From Methylovulum miyakonense HT12 (GTDB lineage Bacteria; Pseudomonadota; Gammaproteobacteria; Methylococcales; Methylomonadaceae): 64,000 bases of DNA. The position numbers and the translations under genes were made by a program. Each line of letters begins with the position of its first letter. Position 1 is the stretch's first letter. The notes beneath the pieces were generated by a model. That model was not told where the DNA came from, searched no databases, and worked only from the letters and a program-made list of their open reading frames with translations. The DNA lies in the NCBI RefSeq assembly GCF_000384075.1, contig NZ_KB913025.1, positions 1,058,119 through 1,122,118 on the forward strand, written 5' to 3'. This document shows, in pieces, positions 54,358-64,000 of the stretch.

Positions 54358-55572
54358 ATGTCGGATATTAAAAAAGTAGTTTTAGCTTATTCCGGAGGTT
54401 TGGACACTTCCGTGATCCTGAAATGGTTACAAGACGTATATGACTGTGAAGTGGTCACCTTCACCGCCGATTTGGGCCAAGGCGAAGAAGTTGAACCCGC
54501 CCGCGCCAAAGCCCAAAGTATGGGCATCAAAGAAATTTACATTGACGATTTACGCGAAGAGTTTGCCCGTGATTTCGTGTTCCCGATGTTCCGCGCCAAC
54601 ACCATTTATGAAGGCGAATACCTGTTAGGCACCTCCATTGCGCGTCCGTTGATCGCAAAGCGTTTAATTGAGATTGCCAACGAAACAGGGGCGGATGCCA
54701 TTTCCCACGGCGCGACCGGAAAGGGCAACGACCAAGTGCGTTTTGAACTGGGTGCTTACGCGTTACGCCCTGACATCCATGTCATCGCCCCTTGGCGGGA
54801 ATGGAACCTGACTTCCCGGCAAACATTGTTGGATTATGCCGAAAAACACGGCATCCCTGTCGAAATGAAAAAAGGCAAATCTTCACCGTATTCCATGGAT
54901 GCCAACTTGCTGCACATTTCTTACGAAGGCCGAGTCCTGGAGGATCCTTGGGCGGAGCCGGAAGAAGACATGTGGCGCTGGACCGTGTCACCAGAAGCCG
55001 CGCCTGACCAAGCAACGTACATTGAACTGGCTTACCAACAGGGCGATATTGTGGCGATTGACGATGTGCCGCACTCGCCCGCTGAAGTCTTGGCAAAATT
55101 GAACAAAATTGCAGGCGCAAACGGTATTGGCCGTTTGGATATTGTCGAAAATCGTTATGTCGGCATGAAATCACGCGGTTGCTACGAAACCCCGGCCGGC
55201 ACCGTGATGCTGAAAGCCCACCGGGCAATAGAATCATTGACATTAGACCGCGAAGTGGCCCATTTGAAAGACGAATTGATGCCGCGTTACGCCTCGTTGA
55301 TTTATAACGGCTACTGGTGGAGCCCCGAGCGTGAAATGCTGCAAACCATGATCAATGCCTCACAAGCCTCGGTTAACGGCAAAGTCAGGCTGAAACTTTA
55401 CAAAGGCAATGTGGTTGTCGTCGGCCGTGCGTCCGCCACTGACAGTTTGTTTGATGAAAGCATCGCCACGTTTGAGGAGGACGGCGGGGCTTATAACCAA
55501 AAAGATGCGGAAGGCTTTATTAAATTGAACGCCTTGCGGATGCGTATCGCCGCCGCCAAACGGCTGAAATAA
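54358..55572 (+). CDS. argG: Argininosuccinate synthase
   Basis: 404 residues, usual family length. The ATP P-loop is [16 protein letters not shown], followed by [63 protein letters not shown] and the substrate-binding DENLLH-type region [11 protein letters not shown]. It joins citrulline and aspartate in arginine synthesis. Single gene; argH is not next to it. Confidence 0.96.
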   Translation: MSDIKKVVLAYSGGLDTSVILKWLQDVYDCEVVTFTADLGQGEEVEPARAKAQSMGIKEIYIDDLREEFARDFVFPMFRANTIYEGEYLLGTSIARPLIAKRLIEIANETGADAISHGATGKGNDQVRFELGAYALRPDIHVIAPWREWNLTSRQTLLDYAEKHGIPVEMKKGKSSPYSMDANLLHISYEGRVLEDPWAEPEEDMWRWTVSPEAAPDQATYIELAYQQGDIVAIDDVPHSPAEVLAKLNKIAGANGIGRLDIVENRYVGMKSRGCYETPAGTVMLKAHRAIESLTLDREVAHLKDELMPRYASLIYNGYWWSPEREMLQTMINASQASVNGKVRLKLYKGNVVVVGRASATDSLFDESIATFEEDGGAYNQKDAEGFIKLNALRMRIAAAKRLK

Positions 55573-55661
55573 AACCCGGAACAATTCCCATTAAACTTGT
55601 ATAATTGCCCGCCAGCCAAGTTATATCCTTAAATAAGAGCCATAATAATAAAATATTTGTC

Positions 55662-55684
55662 CGGAGCGGATTTTGTCCGCTCCG
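55662..55684 (+). promoter_or_regulatory. Perfect hairpin just before a ribosome-binding site
   Basis: CGGAGCGGA (55662-55670) and TCCGCTCCG (55676-55684) form a 9-bp perfect stem with a TTTTG loop. It ends immediately before AGAGGAAA, the ribosome-binding site of the gene at 55699. It could control translation of that gene or protect its mRNA. Confidence 0.6.
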
Positions 55685-55698
55685 AGAGGAAATTAAAA

Positions 55699-56286
55699 AT
55701 GAGCCAGAAACAGAAAATACCGTCAGAACTTGTTGTCTTGCAAAATATCCCGTCACACCAACAGTTGATGAAAGCCAACCGATGGTTATTGAAAGGCGTA
55801 TTTTTCCTCATGACGGTTATTTTTATCGCTGGCTTTTTATTGCTTCCTGGTAATGATTTTTTAGCCAATTATGAAAAGGTGACCGCTACGGAAACGGACG
55901 CCACTACCGCCAACCCGCAATTGTCGGCCGAGGTTAATGCCCTTAAGGGCCAAATGGTGGGATTGGTCAGTGGTTCGATAGAAAGCAAACTCAGGATGTT
56001 GGAAGAAAGCCTACGGTCAGGTACGCTGAACGCATCCTTAGGGACTATTGAGGATCTCAAAAGCGAGATAAAAATCCTCCGTACCTATTCAGAACCCGTC
56101 AAGCCAGCCCCCGCCACCGTTTCAAATTTGCAGCTCATGCAAGAAATGTCCCAATTGAAACGCCTGATCTACTGGACATTGGCTTCTTGCAGCTTAATGA
56201 TAGCCGCCGTGGTAGGCATCTGGATCAGGAACATAAAAAAACTGCCTCTAAAAGAAAGCATCATCCGTTATCTGGGCAAACATTAA
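55699..56286 (+). CDS. Hypothetical two-helix membrane protein with coiled coil
   Basis: 195 residues from ATG 55699 (GAGAGGAAA upstream). TM1 about 33-53 (GVFFLMTVIFIAGFLLLPG) and TM2 about 162-182 (WTLASCSLMIAAVVGIWI). Between them, residues about 75-155 are charged and helical with heptad-like spacing (LKGQMVGLVSGSIESKLRMLE, shown as SIESKLRMLEESL, and IEDLKSEIKILRTY). Probably inner-membrane with a periplasmic coiled coil. Not recognised as a known family. A strong terminator follows. Confidence 0.7.
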   Translation: MSQKQKIPSELVVLQNIPSHQQLMKANRWLLKGVFFLMTVIFIAGFLLLPGNDFLANYEKVTATETDATTANPQLSAEVNALKGQMVGLVSGSIESKLRMLEESLRSGTLNASLGTIEDLKSEIKILRTYSEPVKPAPATVSNLQLMQEMSQLKRLIYWTLASCSLMIAAVVGIWIRNIKKLPLKESIIRYLGKH

Positions 56287-56309
56287 CATTAGTTTTTTCG
56301 CATAAAAAA

Positions 56310-56343
56310 GCCGCCCCAGGATGACTGGGGCGGCTTTTTTTTT
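56310..56343. terminator. Strong bidirectional intrinsic terminator
   Basis: GCCGCCCCAG (56310-56319) and CTGGGGCGGC (56325-56334) form a perfect 10-bp stem with a five-base loop, followed by nine T on the plus strand and preceded by six A, so the minus strand also has a T-tract. It serves the 55699-56286 gene and the cytochrome gene converging from the right. Confidence 0.95.
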
Positions 56344-56363
56344 ACGCCAACAACCAGCGTGGC

Positions 56364-56702
56364 TTATTTTGATTCCAGATATTTGTACAACGCGTCAACC
56401 GCTTGGTCTTCGCCATAACCCGCTTTAGCAACCGCAGGTTGTTTCATGATTTCTGCGATGGCTTTTGGCATGCCGCCTTTGCCTTCTTTCAATACTGATT
56501 CAAACTTTGCCCGATCCAATTGGCCAGCTTTGATCAAAGCGGTCAATTGTGGGTTTGAAGCGATGTCGTGGCAAGTGCCGCAACCACGGCCAAACGCGCG
56601 TTCATAGATTTTTTTACCGATTTCCAATTGCTCATCGGCCATAGCTTGTCCGCTCAACGCGATTAAAGCAATACCAGCTGCTGTTATTAGTGTTTTTTTC
56701 AT
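56364..56702 (-). CDS. Small periplasmic c-type cytochrome
   Basis: 112 residues. Signal peptide ends near GQAMA. A single heme site CGTCH at 41-45 (GRGCGTCHDI). Downstream MPKAIAEIM offers the candidate axial methionine. The length and single heme match a class I cytochrome c. GAGAGGTCACC lies before ATG 56702. It probably carries electrons in the periplasm; partner unknown. Confidence 0.9.
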   Translation of the reverse strand: MKKTLITAAGIALIALSGQAMADEQLEIGKKIYERAFGRGCGTCHDIASNPQLTALIKAGQLDRAKFESVLKEGKGGMPKAIAEIMKQPAVAKAGYGEDQAVDALYKYLESK

Positions 56703-56951
56703 GGTGACCTCTCTTATGTTAAAAAAGAACTGTATTGCTTTAAAAGTGATTACAGTCCGGCGGAAAGTTAAACCCGTAAAGAATATGGAATTTGGCCGAA
56801 AAATTCAATGCTTTTATTGATATTTTTAATTATTGGCGTGTACGGCAAAAGCCGGCAGCAAAGCCACTTGAAATAACCGATAGCAATAGTTTCCTTTAAC
56901 CACAAAAACAGTGCCATAACCTAACCACGGGATACAGGTTGCCATGAGCCA

Positions 56952-57398
56952 TTACCTGCCGTCCATGCCATTGCCAAGATAAGCCCCCGCCGCCGCACCG
57001 ATCCCTGCCGCCAACGGGTCACCGCCACCGAACTGGTAACCCATGGCCCCACCAATCACCCCGGCCGCCAAACCTGAAACCGAACGCGGATCATTGGGTT
57101 GGTAATGTTGTTGGTAATAAGGGTAGGGTTGTGGACGGGGCTCCTGGTAGTAACGGATTTCTTCGCGGTAATAAGGCCGGGGACGCGGCGGGTAATATTG
57201 GATGACCTCGCGGTAATAAGGGCGGGGCGGGGGATAATATTGGATGACCTCCCGATATTGGGGACGCCAATGAGGGTTCCCGTGATGATGCCCATGGTGC
57301 TCCCCCCATTCGCCACCGTACCCATACCCACCCGAGGCGTATGCCGCGCTAAACCATAACGCAGTGACTGCTAACGCCAACAATAATAGTTTTTTCAT
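56952..57398 (-). CDS. Secreted glycine-zipper protein with Tyr/Pro repeats
   Basis: 148 residues from ATG 57398. Signal peptide ends near SAAYA. The middle has three near-tandem copies of the unit RPYYREVIQYYPP (57120-57270), rich in Tyr, Pro and Arg. The C-terminus is a glycine-zipper 2TM domain, GLAAGVIGGAMGYQFGGGD and GAAAGAYLGN. Such proteins associate with membranes or the cell wall. The tyrosine repeats could serve for cross-linking or surface binding; function unknown. Confidence 0.78.
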   Translation of the reverse strand: MKKLLLLALAVTALWFSAAYASGGYGYGGEWGEHHGHHHGNPHWRPQYREVIQYYPPPRPYYREVIQYYPPRPRPYYREEIRYYQEPRPQPYPYYQQHYQPNDPRSVSGLAAGVIGGAMGYQFGGGDPLAAGIGAAAGAYLGNGMDGR

Positions 57399-57541
57399 AA
57401 CAACCTTCCTTAAAATAAAGTGACTGATTTGTCCAAATGCCCGTAAACGCCTTGCGTAAACAGACAATGCGGGCAAATCATAGGCTGCCGATTCTTAATG
57501 ACGGCTTAATGCTTTTGGCTTGCACAGTATTGCCACAATGG

Positions 57542-59944
57542 CTATGCCTCCGGCTCTTTTTCAAAGCCATCCGGCCATTGCCAGTTTTGGATTTCCGGCA
57601 TATCTTCGCCATGCTTGTAAATATAATGCTTATGGTCGATCAGCTTGTCACGGATGTATTGTTTGAGATAAACCGATTGGGGGGCAAGGCGTGGCACACG
57701 GTCAATCACGTCGGCCACCAGATGGAAGCGGTCCATGTCGTTCATGACCACCATGTCAAAAGGCGTGGACGTGGTGCCTTCTTCTTTATAGCCCCGGACA
57801 TGTAAATTCTGGTGATTGGTGCGCCGGTAAGCCAGGCGATGTATCAGCCAAGGATAGCCGTGATAAGCGAACACAATCGGCTTGTTTTTGGTGAAGATTT
57901 CATCAAAATCTTTGTCGGACAAGCCATTAGGATGTTCGCTGGTGGGTTGCAGGCGCATCAGATTGACGACATTGACCACGCGGATTTTCAAATCGGGCAC
58001 TTTCGTACGCAAAATATCCACCGCCGCCAGTGTTTCCAAGGTCGGCACATCGCCGGCGCAGGCCATGACCACATCGGGCTCGACGCCACAATCATTGCTG
58101 GCCCATTCCCAAACGCTGATCCCGGCTTCGCAATGCTTGACCGCCGCATCCATCGTCAACCATTGCGGCGAGGGCTGCTTGCCGGCCACAATGACATTGA
58201 CATAATTGCGGCTGCGCAAAACATGGTCGGTCACAACCAGCAAGGTGTTGGCATCAGGCGGCAGATACACGCGGATGACTTCAGCTTTTTTATTGATGAC
58301 ATGGTCTATAAAACCAGGGTCTTGATGGGAAAAACCATTGTGGTCTTGCCGCCAAACGTGTGACGTCAGCAAATAGTTCAAGGATGCGACGGGCCGCCGC
58401 CACGGGATACGGTTGCAGGTCTTCAGCCATTTCGCATGTTGGTTGAACATGGAATCGACAATGTGGATGAACGCCTCATAGCAAGAAAAAAAGCCGTGCC
58501 GCCCGGTCAGCAAATACCCCTCAAGCCAGCCTTGGCAGGTGTGTTCACTAAGGATTTCCATGACCCGCCCGTCTTGGCTAAGGTTTGTGTCTTCCGGCAA
58601 GATTTTTTCCATCCAGACCCGTGAAGTCACATCAAAAATATCATCCCAACGGTTTGATGCCGTTTCATCGGGGCCAAAAACCCGAAAATTGCCTTGTTCC
58701 AAATTATTGCGCATGACATCACGCAATAGCCGACCCATCACCCGCGTGGCTTCGGCGTTGACGGCACCTGGCGAAGGCACGTCAACCGCGTAATTACGGA
58801 AATCCGGCAGGCGCAAATCGCGTAACAACAAACCGCCGTTGGCATGGGGATTATCGCCGATACGCCGTTGCCCGATAGGCGCAAGTTCCAGCAATTCCGG
58901 CATGGGCCGGCCTTGGTCGTCAAACAATTCTTCAGGACGGTAACTTTTCAGCCAACGTTCGAGCAGTTCAATGTGCTCTGGGTTTTCTGCCAAATTGGCC
59001 AACGGCACTTGGTGCGACCGCCAAAAACCTTCGGTTTTTTTACCATCGACACCGCTGGGCCCCGTCCAGCCTTTGGGCGTGCGTAAAATGACCATCGGCC
59101 AAATAGGCCGGGTAATCGGCAAATCGCCCGTACGGGCTTGGTGTTGGATGGCGGCAATTTCCGCCATGCATTGGTCGAGGACGCTGGCCATGCGGGTATG
59201 GACTATTTCAGGGTCATGGCCTTCGACCAGATAAGCCCGGTAACCGTAACCGGCAAACAGCTGGATCAGCTCGTCTTCTTCAATTCGCGCCAGAATGGTC
59301 GGATTGGCGATTTTATAGCCGTTCAAATGCAGGATCGGCAACACCACGCCGTCACGCTTAGGATTGAGGAATTTATTGGAATGCCAGGCCGCCGCCATCG
59401 GGCCTGTTTCAGCCTCGCCATCACCGACCACGCAACAGGCGACCAAATCAGGGTTGTCGAACACCGCGCCGTAAGCATGGCTTAAAGCGTAGCCTAACTC
59501 GCCGCCTTCGTGGATGGAGCCTGGGGTTTCCGGCGCGACATGGCTAGGGATACCACCCGGAAAAGAGAACTGCTTAAACAACGCTTTCATGCCGTCTTTA
59601 TCTTGCGATATGCTCGGATAATAATCGCTGTACGTGCCTTCCAGCCAACTGTTCGCCACCATCGCAGGGCCGCCATGGCCGGGCCCGCAGATAAAAACCA
59701 TATTCAGGTCACGCGTTTTGATCAGCCTATTGATATGCACATAAATAAAGTTCAACCCGGGGGTCGTCCCCCAATGCCCCAGCAAACGCGTTTTGATATG
59801 TTCCAGCCTCAATGGCTCTTTCAGCAGCGGGTTATCCAATAGGTAAATCTGCCCGACTGACAAATAATTGGCGGCCCGCCAATATGCATTCATGCGTTCC
59901 AGCATTTCAGCCGACAAACTCAGGTCGTGATTGTTAGATTCCAT
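57542..59944 (-). CDS. xfp: Phosphoketolase (xylulose-5-phosphate / fructose-6-phosphate)
   Basis: 800 residues, normal length. Conserved blocks: [36 protein letters not shown] in short pieces [13 protein letters not shown], the TPP/phosphate segment [45 protein letters not shown] and a C-terminal [13 protein letters not shown]. It splits xylulose-5-P or fructose-6-P into acetyl-phosphate and a triose or tetrose phosphate. Its ATG overlaps the ackA stop (TAATG), so they are coupled. Confidence 0.95.
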   Translation of the reverse strand: MESNNHDLSLSAEMLERMNAYWRAANYLSVGQIYLLDNPLLKEPLRLEHIKTRLLGHWGTTPGLNFIYVHINRLIKTRDLNMVFICGPGHGGPAMVANSWLEGTYSDYYPSISQDKDGMKALFKQFSFPGGIPSHVAPETPGSIHEGGELGYALSHAYGAVFDNPDLVACCVVGDGEAETGPMAAAWHSNKFLNPKRDGVVLPILHLNGYKIANPTILARIEEDELIQLFAGYGYRAYLVEGHDPEIVHTRMASVLDQCMAEIAAIQHQARTGDLPITRPIWPMVILRTPKGWTGPSGVDGKKTEGFWRSHQVPLANLAENPEHIELLERWLKSYRPEELFDDQGRPMPELLELAPIGQRRIGDNPHANGGLLLRDLRLPDFRNYAVDVPSPGAVNAEATRVMGRLLRDVMRNNLEQGNFRVFGPDETASNRWDDIFDVTSRVWMEKILPEDTNLSQDGRVMEILSEHTCQGWLEGYLLTGRHGFFSCYEAFIHIVDSMFNQHAKWLKTCNRIPWRRPVASLNYLLTSHVWRQDHNGFSHQDPGFIDHVINKKAEVIRVYLPPDANTLLVVTDHVLRSRNYVNVIVAGKQPSPQWLTMDAAVKHCEAGISVWEWASNDCGVEPDVVMACAGDVPTLETLAAVDILRTKVPDLKIRVVNVVNLMRLQPTSEHPNGLSDKDFDEIFTKNKPIVFAYHGYPWLIHRLAYRRTNHQNLHVRGYKEEGTTSTPFDMVVMNDMDRFHLVADVIDRVPRLAPQSVYLKQYIRDKLIDHKHYIYKHGEDMPEIQNWQWPDGFEKEPEA

Positions 59945-61158
59945 TATGCTTCCTCGTTTTTATCGTCGGACACTTGGCCCAGAAATGTTAACATCTGTCT
60001 GGCGCAAACACGCTCTTCTTCGGCATGGATCACCAAAATGCGCGAGCGGCTGGCCGCATCGCTTATGTCGCCGTTGTGCTTGATATTTTTATTGGCAACG
60101 TCATTCAAGGCAAACCCCAGCGGCTCCAAACCGCCGACTACCCGCTGGCGGATCTCTGCGGCATGTTCGCCGATTCCGCCCGTAAAAACCAGCGCGGACA
60201 CTTCCCCCAAGATCGCGCAATAGGCGCCAATATATTTTTTGATACGGTAACAAAACATCTCGATGGCCAATGCCGCTTGGTGGTCGCCCTGCCCTGACCT
60301 TTGCAATATGCTGCGCATGTCCCCATCCCCGCAAATGCCTTGCAATCCGCTTTGATGGTTCAGCACATCATCCAATTTATCCAAAGGCATGCCTTGCCTC
60401 AGCAATGTCAAAAGGATCATCGGGTCTATGTCCCCGCAACGGCCTGCCATCATCAGACCTTCAGTGGGGGAAAACCCCATGGAAGTGTCCACGCTGCGCC
60501 CCTCACGAATGGCGGTGACACTATTCCCCCCGCCTAAATGCAAGACAATCAAATTAAGCTTAGAGGGTTCGGTAGCCAATAATTGCGCGGCGGCCATTAA
60601 GCTGTGGTGGCAAGAAAGCCCATGGAACCCGTAGCGATAAAAAGCCACTGCCGATGACAACCATTCAGGGATGGCATAACGCTTTGCAACATCGGGGAGA
60701 TTACGATGAAACGCAGTATCAAATAAGGCGAACTGGGCAACATCCGGAAACCGGTCAAGCGATTGCTCCACACCCATGCGGTTAAACGGATTATGCAGGG
60801 GTGCATAAGGGTCAAGCCCGGCAAGCCGCTGCAATACGTCCGGACTGATGGGCGTTAAGGCATCAAACCAATCGGCGCCATGGACGATACGATGCCCAAC
60901 CGCAATTAACACCGAACCGCTTGCCTGCAACCATTGCTGCCAACGGCCTAGCACCAACGCCAATACTGCGGCAACATCCATGCCCTGCCCAAACCGCTCG
61001 GCAATTGGCCTGCCATGCAGATCATGGCCATCCATAACAACAGACCCGGCATGCCCATAATCCGCCGCCAGTAAGGCTTTAGCCTGTAACCCGACATCGA
61101 ACGCCTGCGTTTTTACCGATGTGCTGCCTACATTAACCACCAGTAACAACAGGCTCAT
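59944..61158 (-). CDS. ackA: Acetate kinase
   Basis: 404 residues from ATG 61158; the open frame continues upstream but the family N-terminus [20 protein letters not shown] begins here. Later blocks are [84 protein letters not shown] (seen as [14 protein letters not shown] and [14 protein letters not shown]) and [12 protein letters not shown]. It converts acetyl-phosphate and ADP to acetate and ATP. Promoter of the pair lies near 61222-61251. Confidence 0.94.
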   Translation of the reverse strand: MSLLLLVVNVGSTSVKTQAFDVGLQAKALLAADYGHAGSVVMDGHDLHGRPIAERFGQGMDVAAVLALVLGRWQQWLQASGSVLIAVGHRIVHGADWFDALTPISPDVLQRLAGLDPYAPLHNPFNRMGVEQSLDRFPDVAQFALFDTAFHRNLPDVAKRYAIPEWLSSAVAFYRYGFHGLSCHHSLMAAAQLLATEPSKLNLIVLHLGGGNSVTAIREGRSVDTSMGFSPTEGLMMAGRCGDIDPMILLTLLRQGMPLDKLDDVLNHQSGLQGICGDGDMRSILQRSGQGDHQAALAIEMFCYRIKKYIGAYCAILGEVSALVFTGGIGEHAAEIRQRVVGGLEPLGFALNDVANKNIKHNGDISDAASRSRILVIHAEEERVCARQMLTFLGQVSDDKNEEA

Positions 61159-61221
61159 AAACACAAACCGCTTGCCATCATCATGCCGCCCATCAATTTT
61201 TATGCCGTTTCGGATGACCCT

Positions 61222-61251
61222 ATAATAAACAGGATCAGCACATAGGGACAA
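61222..61251 (-). promoter_or_regulatory. Candidate sigma-70 promoter of ackA-xfp
   Basis: On the minus strand TTGTCC (61251-61246) and TATTAT (61227-61222) are spaced by 18 bp, about 65 bp before the ackA start. Both hexamers match the consensus at four or five of six positions. Confidence 0.45.
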
Positions 61252-61449
61252 AGCTTATTTGTAAACAATATGTATTGAGGCTTGTTTTGTATCGGGCAGG
61301 ACAGAATAATCTCCCGCCCCCAAAAACACTGGATTCAACGCATCCGCAATGCTACAGCAGAATATCCACACGGCAACGCCACAATATGGATGGAGCCTTC
61401 CTGACCTGCCTACTTTGCCATCCACATCCAGCACATCCCACCTAAACCT

Positions 61450-64000
61450 TTAATGGTGCAAATGCGCCGCCAGCCACCGCGCCGCAACTTCTTCGGCAAT
61501 GCCTTTACGCCGCGCGTAATCTTGCAATTGGTCTTTATCAATTTTCCCGACGTTGAAATACTGCGATTCAGGATGCGAAAAATACCAACCGCTGACGGCT
61601 GAGGCAGGATACATGGCGTAACTTTCGGTCAATTCAATCGTGGTGTGTTCGGTGACCTTGAGCAATTCAAACAACTTCGCCTTTTCGGTATGGTCGGGGC
61701 AGGCCGGGTAGCCAGGGGCGGGACGGATGCCTTGGTAAGCTTCGTTGATGAGTTGGCTGTTGTCGTGGTTTTCGTCTTCCACATAACCCCAGAACTCTTT
61801 ACGGACGCGCAAATGCAGGTATTCGGCGAAAGCTTCCGCTAATCTGTCTGCCAGGGCTTTGAGCATGATGCTGCTGTAGTCGTCGTTGTCAGCGGCAAAC
61901 TCTGCCAGTTTGGTTTCGATGCCGATGCCGGTGGTGACGGCAAAGCCGCCGAGGTAGTCCGCCACGCCGCTGGATTTGGGCGCGATAAAGTCGGACAAAC
62001 AGTAATTTGGGCGGCCTGGGGCTTTGACGTTTTGTTGGCGCAGGTGGTGCAGGGTTTCCAAAACTTCGCTGCGGTTTTCGTCGGTGTACAAAATGACGTC
62101 GTCTTCATCGCTGTAGGCGGGGAAGAAGCCGACCACGGCGCGTGCGCCTAGCCAGTTTTCGGCGACGATTTGTTTGAGCATGGCTTGCGCGTCGGCGAAC
62201 AGTTTGCGGGCTTCGCTGCCGATGACTTCGTCTTGCAGGATTTTCGGGTAGCTGCCCGCCATTTCCCAGGTTTGGAAGAACGGCGACCAGTCGATGAATT
62301 CCGCCAGCGTTGCCAAACTCACGTCATCAATCACTTTCACGCCCAAAAATTTAGGCTTTACTGGCTGATGATAGCCCCTAAATTTATTGGCGCGGGCGGC
62401 TTCGATGCTGTGTTGTTTGGTTTTCGATTCTTTGCCTTTGTGGCGTTCGCGCACTTCGGCGTATTCGCCGCGCAGGCCTTCGACAAACTCGGCTTTTAAA
62501 TCCGTGCTTAACAAGTTGCTGGCGACACCCACCGCGCGGGAAGCATCGGTGACGTAGACCGTTGTGCCTGTGTAGTTGGGTTCGATTTTCACTGCAGTGT
62601 GGGCGCGGGACGTCGTTGCGCCGCCAATCATCAAGGGAATGGTAAAACCTTGGCGCTGCATTTCTTTGGCGACATGCACCATCTCATCGAGCGACGGCGT
62701 AATCAGGCCGCTAAGGCCGATAATATCGACATTTTCCAGCCGTGCGCTTTGCAGGATTTTTTCAGTCGGCACCATCACGCCCAAGTCGATCACGTCGTAG
62801 TTATTGCATTGCAAGACCACGCCGACGATATTTTTGCCAATGTCATGCACGTCGCCTTTGACGGTCGCCATGAGGATTTTGCCGTTGGTTTGCCTATCGC
62901 CCGCGACTTTGTCGGCTTCCATGTACGGCATTAGATAGGCCACGGCTTTTTTCATGACGCGGGCGGATTTGACCACTTGCGGTAGGAACATTTTACCTGC
63001 ACCGAACAAATCGCCGACTACGTTCATGCCATCCATCAACGGGCCTTCAATGACGTGCAAGGGGCGTTCAGCTTCTTGGCGGGCGGCTTCGGTGTCTTCG
63101 TCGATGAAATCAGTAATGCCTTTGACCAGCGCGTGTTCGAGGCGTTTGGAGACAGGCCAACTGCGCCATTCCTGTTCTTCCGGCTTGGCTTCGTTGGTGC
63201 TGCCGTCACCCCGGTATTTTTCCGCGAGTTCCAGCAGTTTTTCCGTGCCGCTGCCGTCATGCCTGTTGAGAATGACGTCCTCAACCGCATCGCGCAAATC
63301 CAGCGGGATGTCTTCATAAATCGCCAATTGTCCGGCGTTGACTATGCCCATCGACATGCCCGCTTGGATGGCGTGGTACAAAAACACTGCGTGGATGGCC
63401 TCGCGCACCGGATTGTTGCCCCGGAACGAAAACGACACGTTGGACACGCCGCCGGACACCAGCGCGTGCGGCAGGGTTTGTTTGATGGTGCGGGTGGCTT
63501 CGATAAAATCCACGCCGTAGTTATTGTGTTCTTCGATACCGGTGGCGACCGCGAAAATGTTGGGGTCGAAAATGATGTCTTCGGGCGGGAAGCCGATTTG
63601 CCCAACCAAAATCTTATACGCACGGGTACAAATTTCGACTTTGCGGGCCTGGGTGTCGGCTTGGCCGGCTTCATCAAAGGCCATGACGATGACCGCCGCG
63701 CCGTAGCGTTTCACCAATTTGGCATGTTTGATAAAGGCTTCTTCGCCTTCTTTCATGGAAATGGAGTTGACGATGCCTTTGCCTTGGATGCACTTGAGAC
63801 CCGCTTCCAGGATGTCCCATTTCGACGAGTCGAGCATGATAGGCACTTTGGCGATGTCGGGTTCGGAGGCGATCAGCATCAAGAAGCGCACCATCGCTTC
63901 TTTGGATTCGAGCATCCCTTCATCCATATTGATGTCGATGATTTGTGCGCCGTTTTCGACTTGCTGCCGCGCCACGTCCAAGGCCGCTTCAAAGTTGCCT
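61450..64000 (-). CDS. metH: Cobalamin-dependent methionine synthase MetH, 5' end cut by window edge
   Basis: The frame is open through the right edge ([13 protein letters not shown] precedes the apparent TTG at 63981, so that is not the start). The visible 850 residues include the C-terminal part of the pterin-binding barrel ([33 protein letters not shown]), the helical cap, the B12 domain with the D-x-H-x-x-G motif [16 protein letters not shown] and the AdoMet-activation domain ([37 protein letters not shown]). The homocysteine-binding domain lies outside the window. It makes methionine from homocysteine and methyl-tetrahydrofolate. Confidence 0.96.
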   Translation of the reverse strand, partial: GNFEAALDVARQQVENGAQIIDINMDEGMLESKEAMVRFLMLIASEPDIAKVPIMLDSSKWDILEAGLKCIQGKGIVNSISMKEGEEAFIKHAKLVKRYGAAVIVMAFDEAGQADTQARKVEICTRAYKILVGQIGFPPEDIIFDPNIFAVATGIEEHNNYGVDFIEATRTIKQTLPHALVSGGVSNVSFSFRGNNPVREAIHAVFLYHAIQAGMSMGIVNAGQLAIYEDIPLDLRDAVEDVILNRHDGSGTEKLLELAEKYRGDGSTNEAKPEEQEWRSWPVSKRLEHALVKGITDFIDEDTEAARQEAERPLHVIEGPLMDGMNVVGDLFGAGKMFLPQVVKSARVMKKAVAYLMPYMEADKVAGDRQTNGKILMATVKGDVHDIGKNIVGVVLQCNNYDVIDLGVMVPTEKILQSARLENVDIIGLSGLITPSLDEMVHVAKEMQRQGFTIPLMIGGATTSRAHTAVKIEPNYTGTTVYVTDASRAVGVASNLLSTDLKAEFVEGLRGEYAEVRERHKGKESKTKQHSIEAARANKFRGYHQPVKPKFLGVKVIDDVSLATLAEFIDWSPFFQTWEMAGSYPKILQDEVIGSEARKLFADAQAMLKQIVAENWLGARAVVGFFPAYSDEDDVILYTDENRSEVLETLHHLRQQNVKAPGRPNYCLSDFIAPKSSGVADYLGGFAVTTGIGIETKLAEFAADNDDYSSIMLKALADRLAEAFAEYLHLRVRKEFWGYVEDENHDNSQLINEAYQGIRPAPGYPACPDHTEKAKLFELLKVTEHTTIELTESYAMYPASAVSGWYFSHPESQYFNVGKIDKDQLQDYARRKGIAEEVAARWLAAHLHH

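Noticed and set aside
57120-57270. Repeats as a CRISPR array
   Set aside because: The units are coding, in frame and without spacers; they encode Tyr/Pro repeats.
63981-63981. TTG as the metH start
   Set aside because: The frame continues upstream with conserved MetH sequence to the window edge, so the true start is outside.

Overview
The window is a dense stretch of bacterial chromosome of moderate GC content. Gene content points to a gammaproteobacterium: an rsmI / yraN / diaA / dolP neighbourhood, RsmD, RhlE, a heme o synthase followed by a YbiB-like gene, MetH and MoaA. The phosphoketolase plus acetate kinase pair and the style of the dispersed palindromic repeats fit a methanotroph of the order Methylococcales. 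That placement is inference; no methane oxidation gene lies in the window. No rRNA, tRNA, CRISPR array, transposase or integrase was found.

Layout. 1-6.4 kb: a truncated rsmI diverges from yraN, diaA and dolP, followed by two FAD enzymes and a small lipoprotein. 6.6-18.6 kb: a six-gene minus-strand operon reads, in transcription order, two TonB-dependent receptors, a YfiR-like periplasmic protein, a CHASE8 hybrid histidine kinase and two response regulators ending in GGDEF-EAL. 19-23.2 kb: an M16 peptidase pair around a DnaJ-DUF1566 fusion, then rsmD. 23.3-29.5 kb: a sigma-54 activator without receiver, a TauE/SafE-type membrane protein, pyrF, a periplasmic rhodanese, an AEC transporter, an acidic tail-anchored protein and a 5'-nucleotidase. 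29.6-36.4 kb: a heavy-metal RND efflux operon ending in a PII-like gene and starting with a small secreted protein. 36.8-40.8 kb: VirJ/AcvB plus MprF, predicted to remove and add lysyl groups on phosphatidylglycerol. 42.2-43.75 kb: two AT-rich genes bounded by integron-type recombination sites, an integron-less cassette cluster. 43.8-56.3 kb: heme o synthase and YbiB, a TPR protein, phospholipase C, a K+/H+ antiporter, RhlE, a broken membrane-protein gene, moaA, argG and a two-TM coiled-coil protein. 56.3-64 kb: a small cytochrome c, a glycine-zipper protein, xfp and ackA, and most of metH.

The most interesting items are: (1) the receptor-YfiR-CHASE8 kinase-GGDEF/EAL operon, which looks like the Yfi (Tpb) c-di-GMP switch rebuilt around a phosphorelay and TonB receptors; (2) the two-cassette array, whose second product has a HEPN-like RNEIGH motif and could be a toxin or anti-phage protein; (3) two small secreted proteins with matching N-termini, one of them only 57 residues; and (4) a PII-like protein in a metal efflux operon. 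Domain boundaries are read by eye and approximate. No database search was run.
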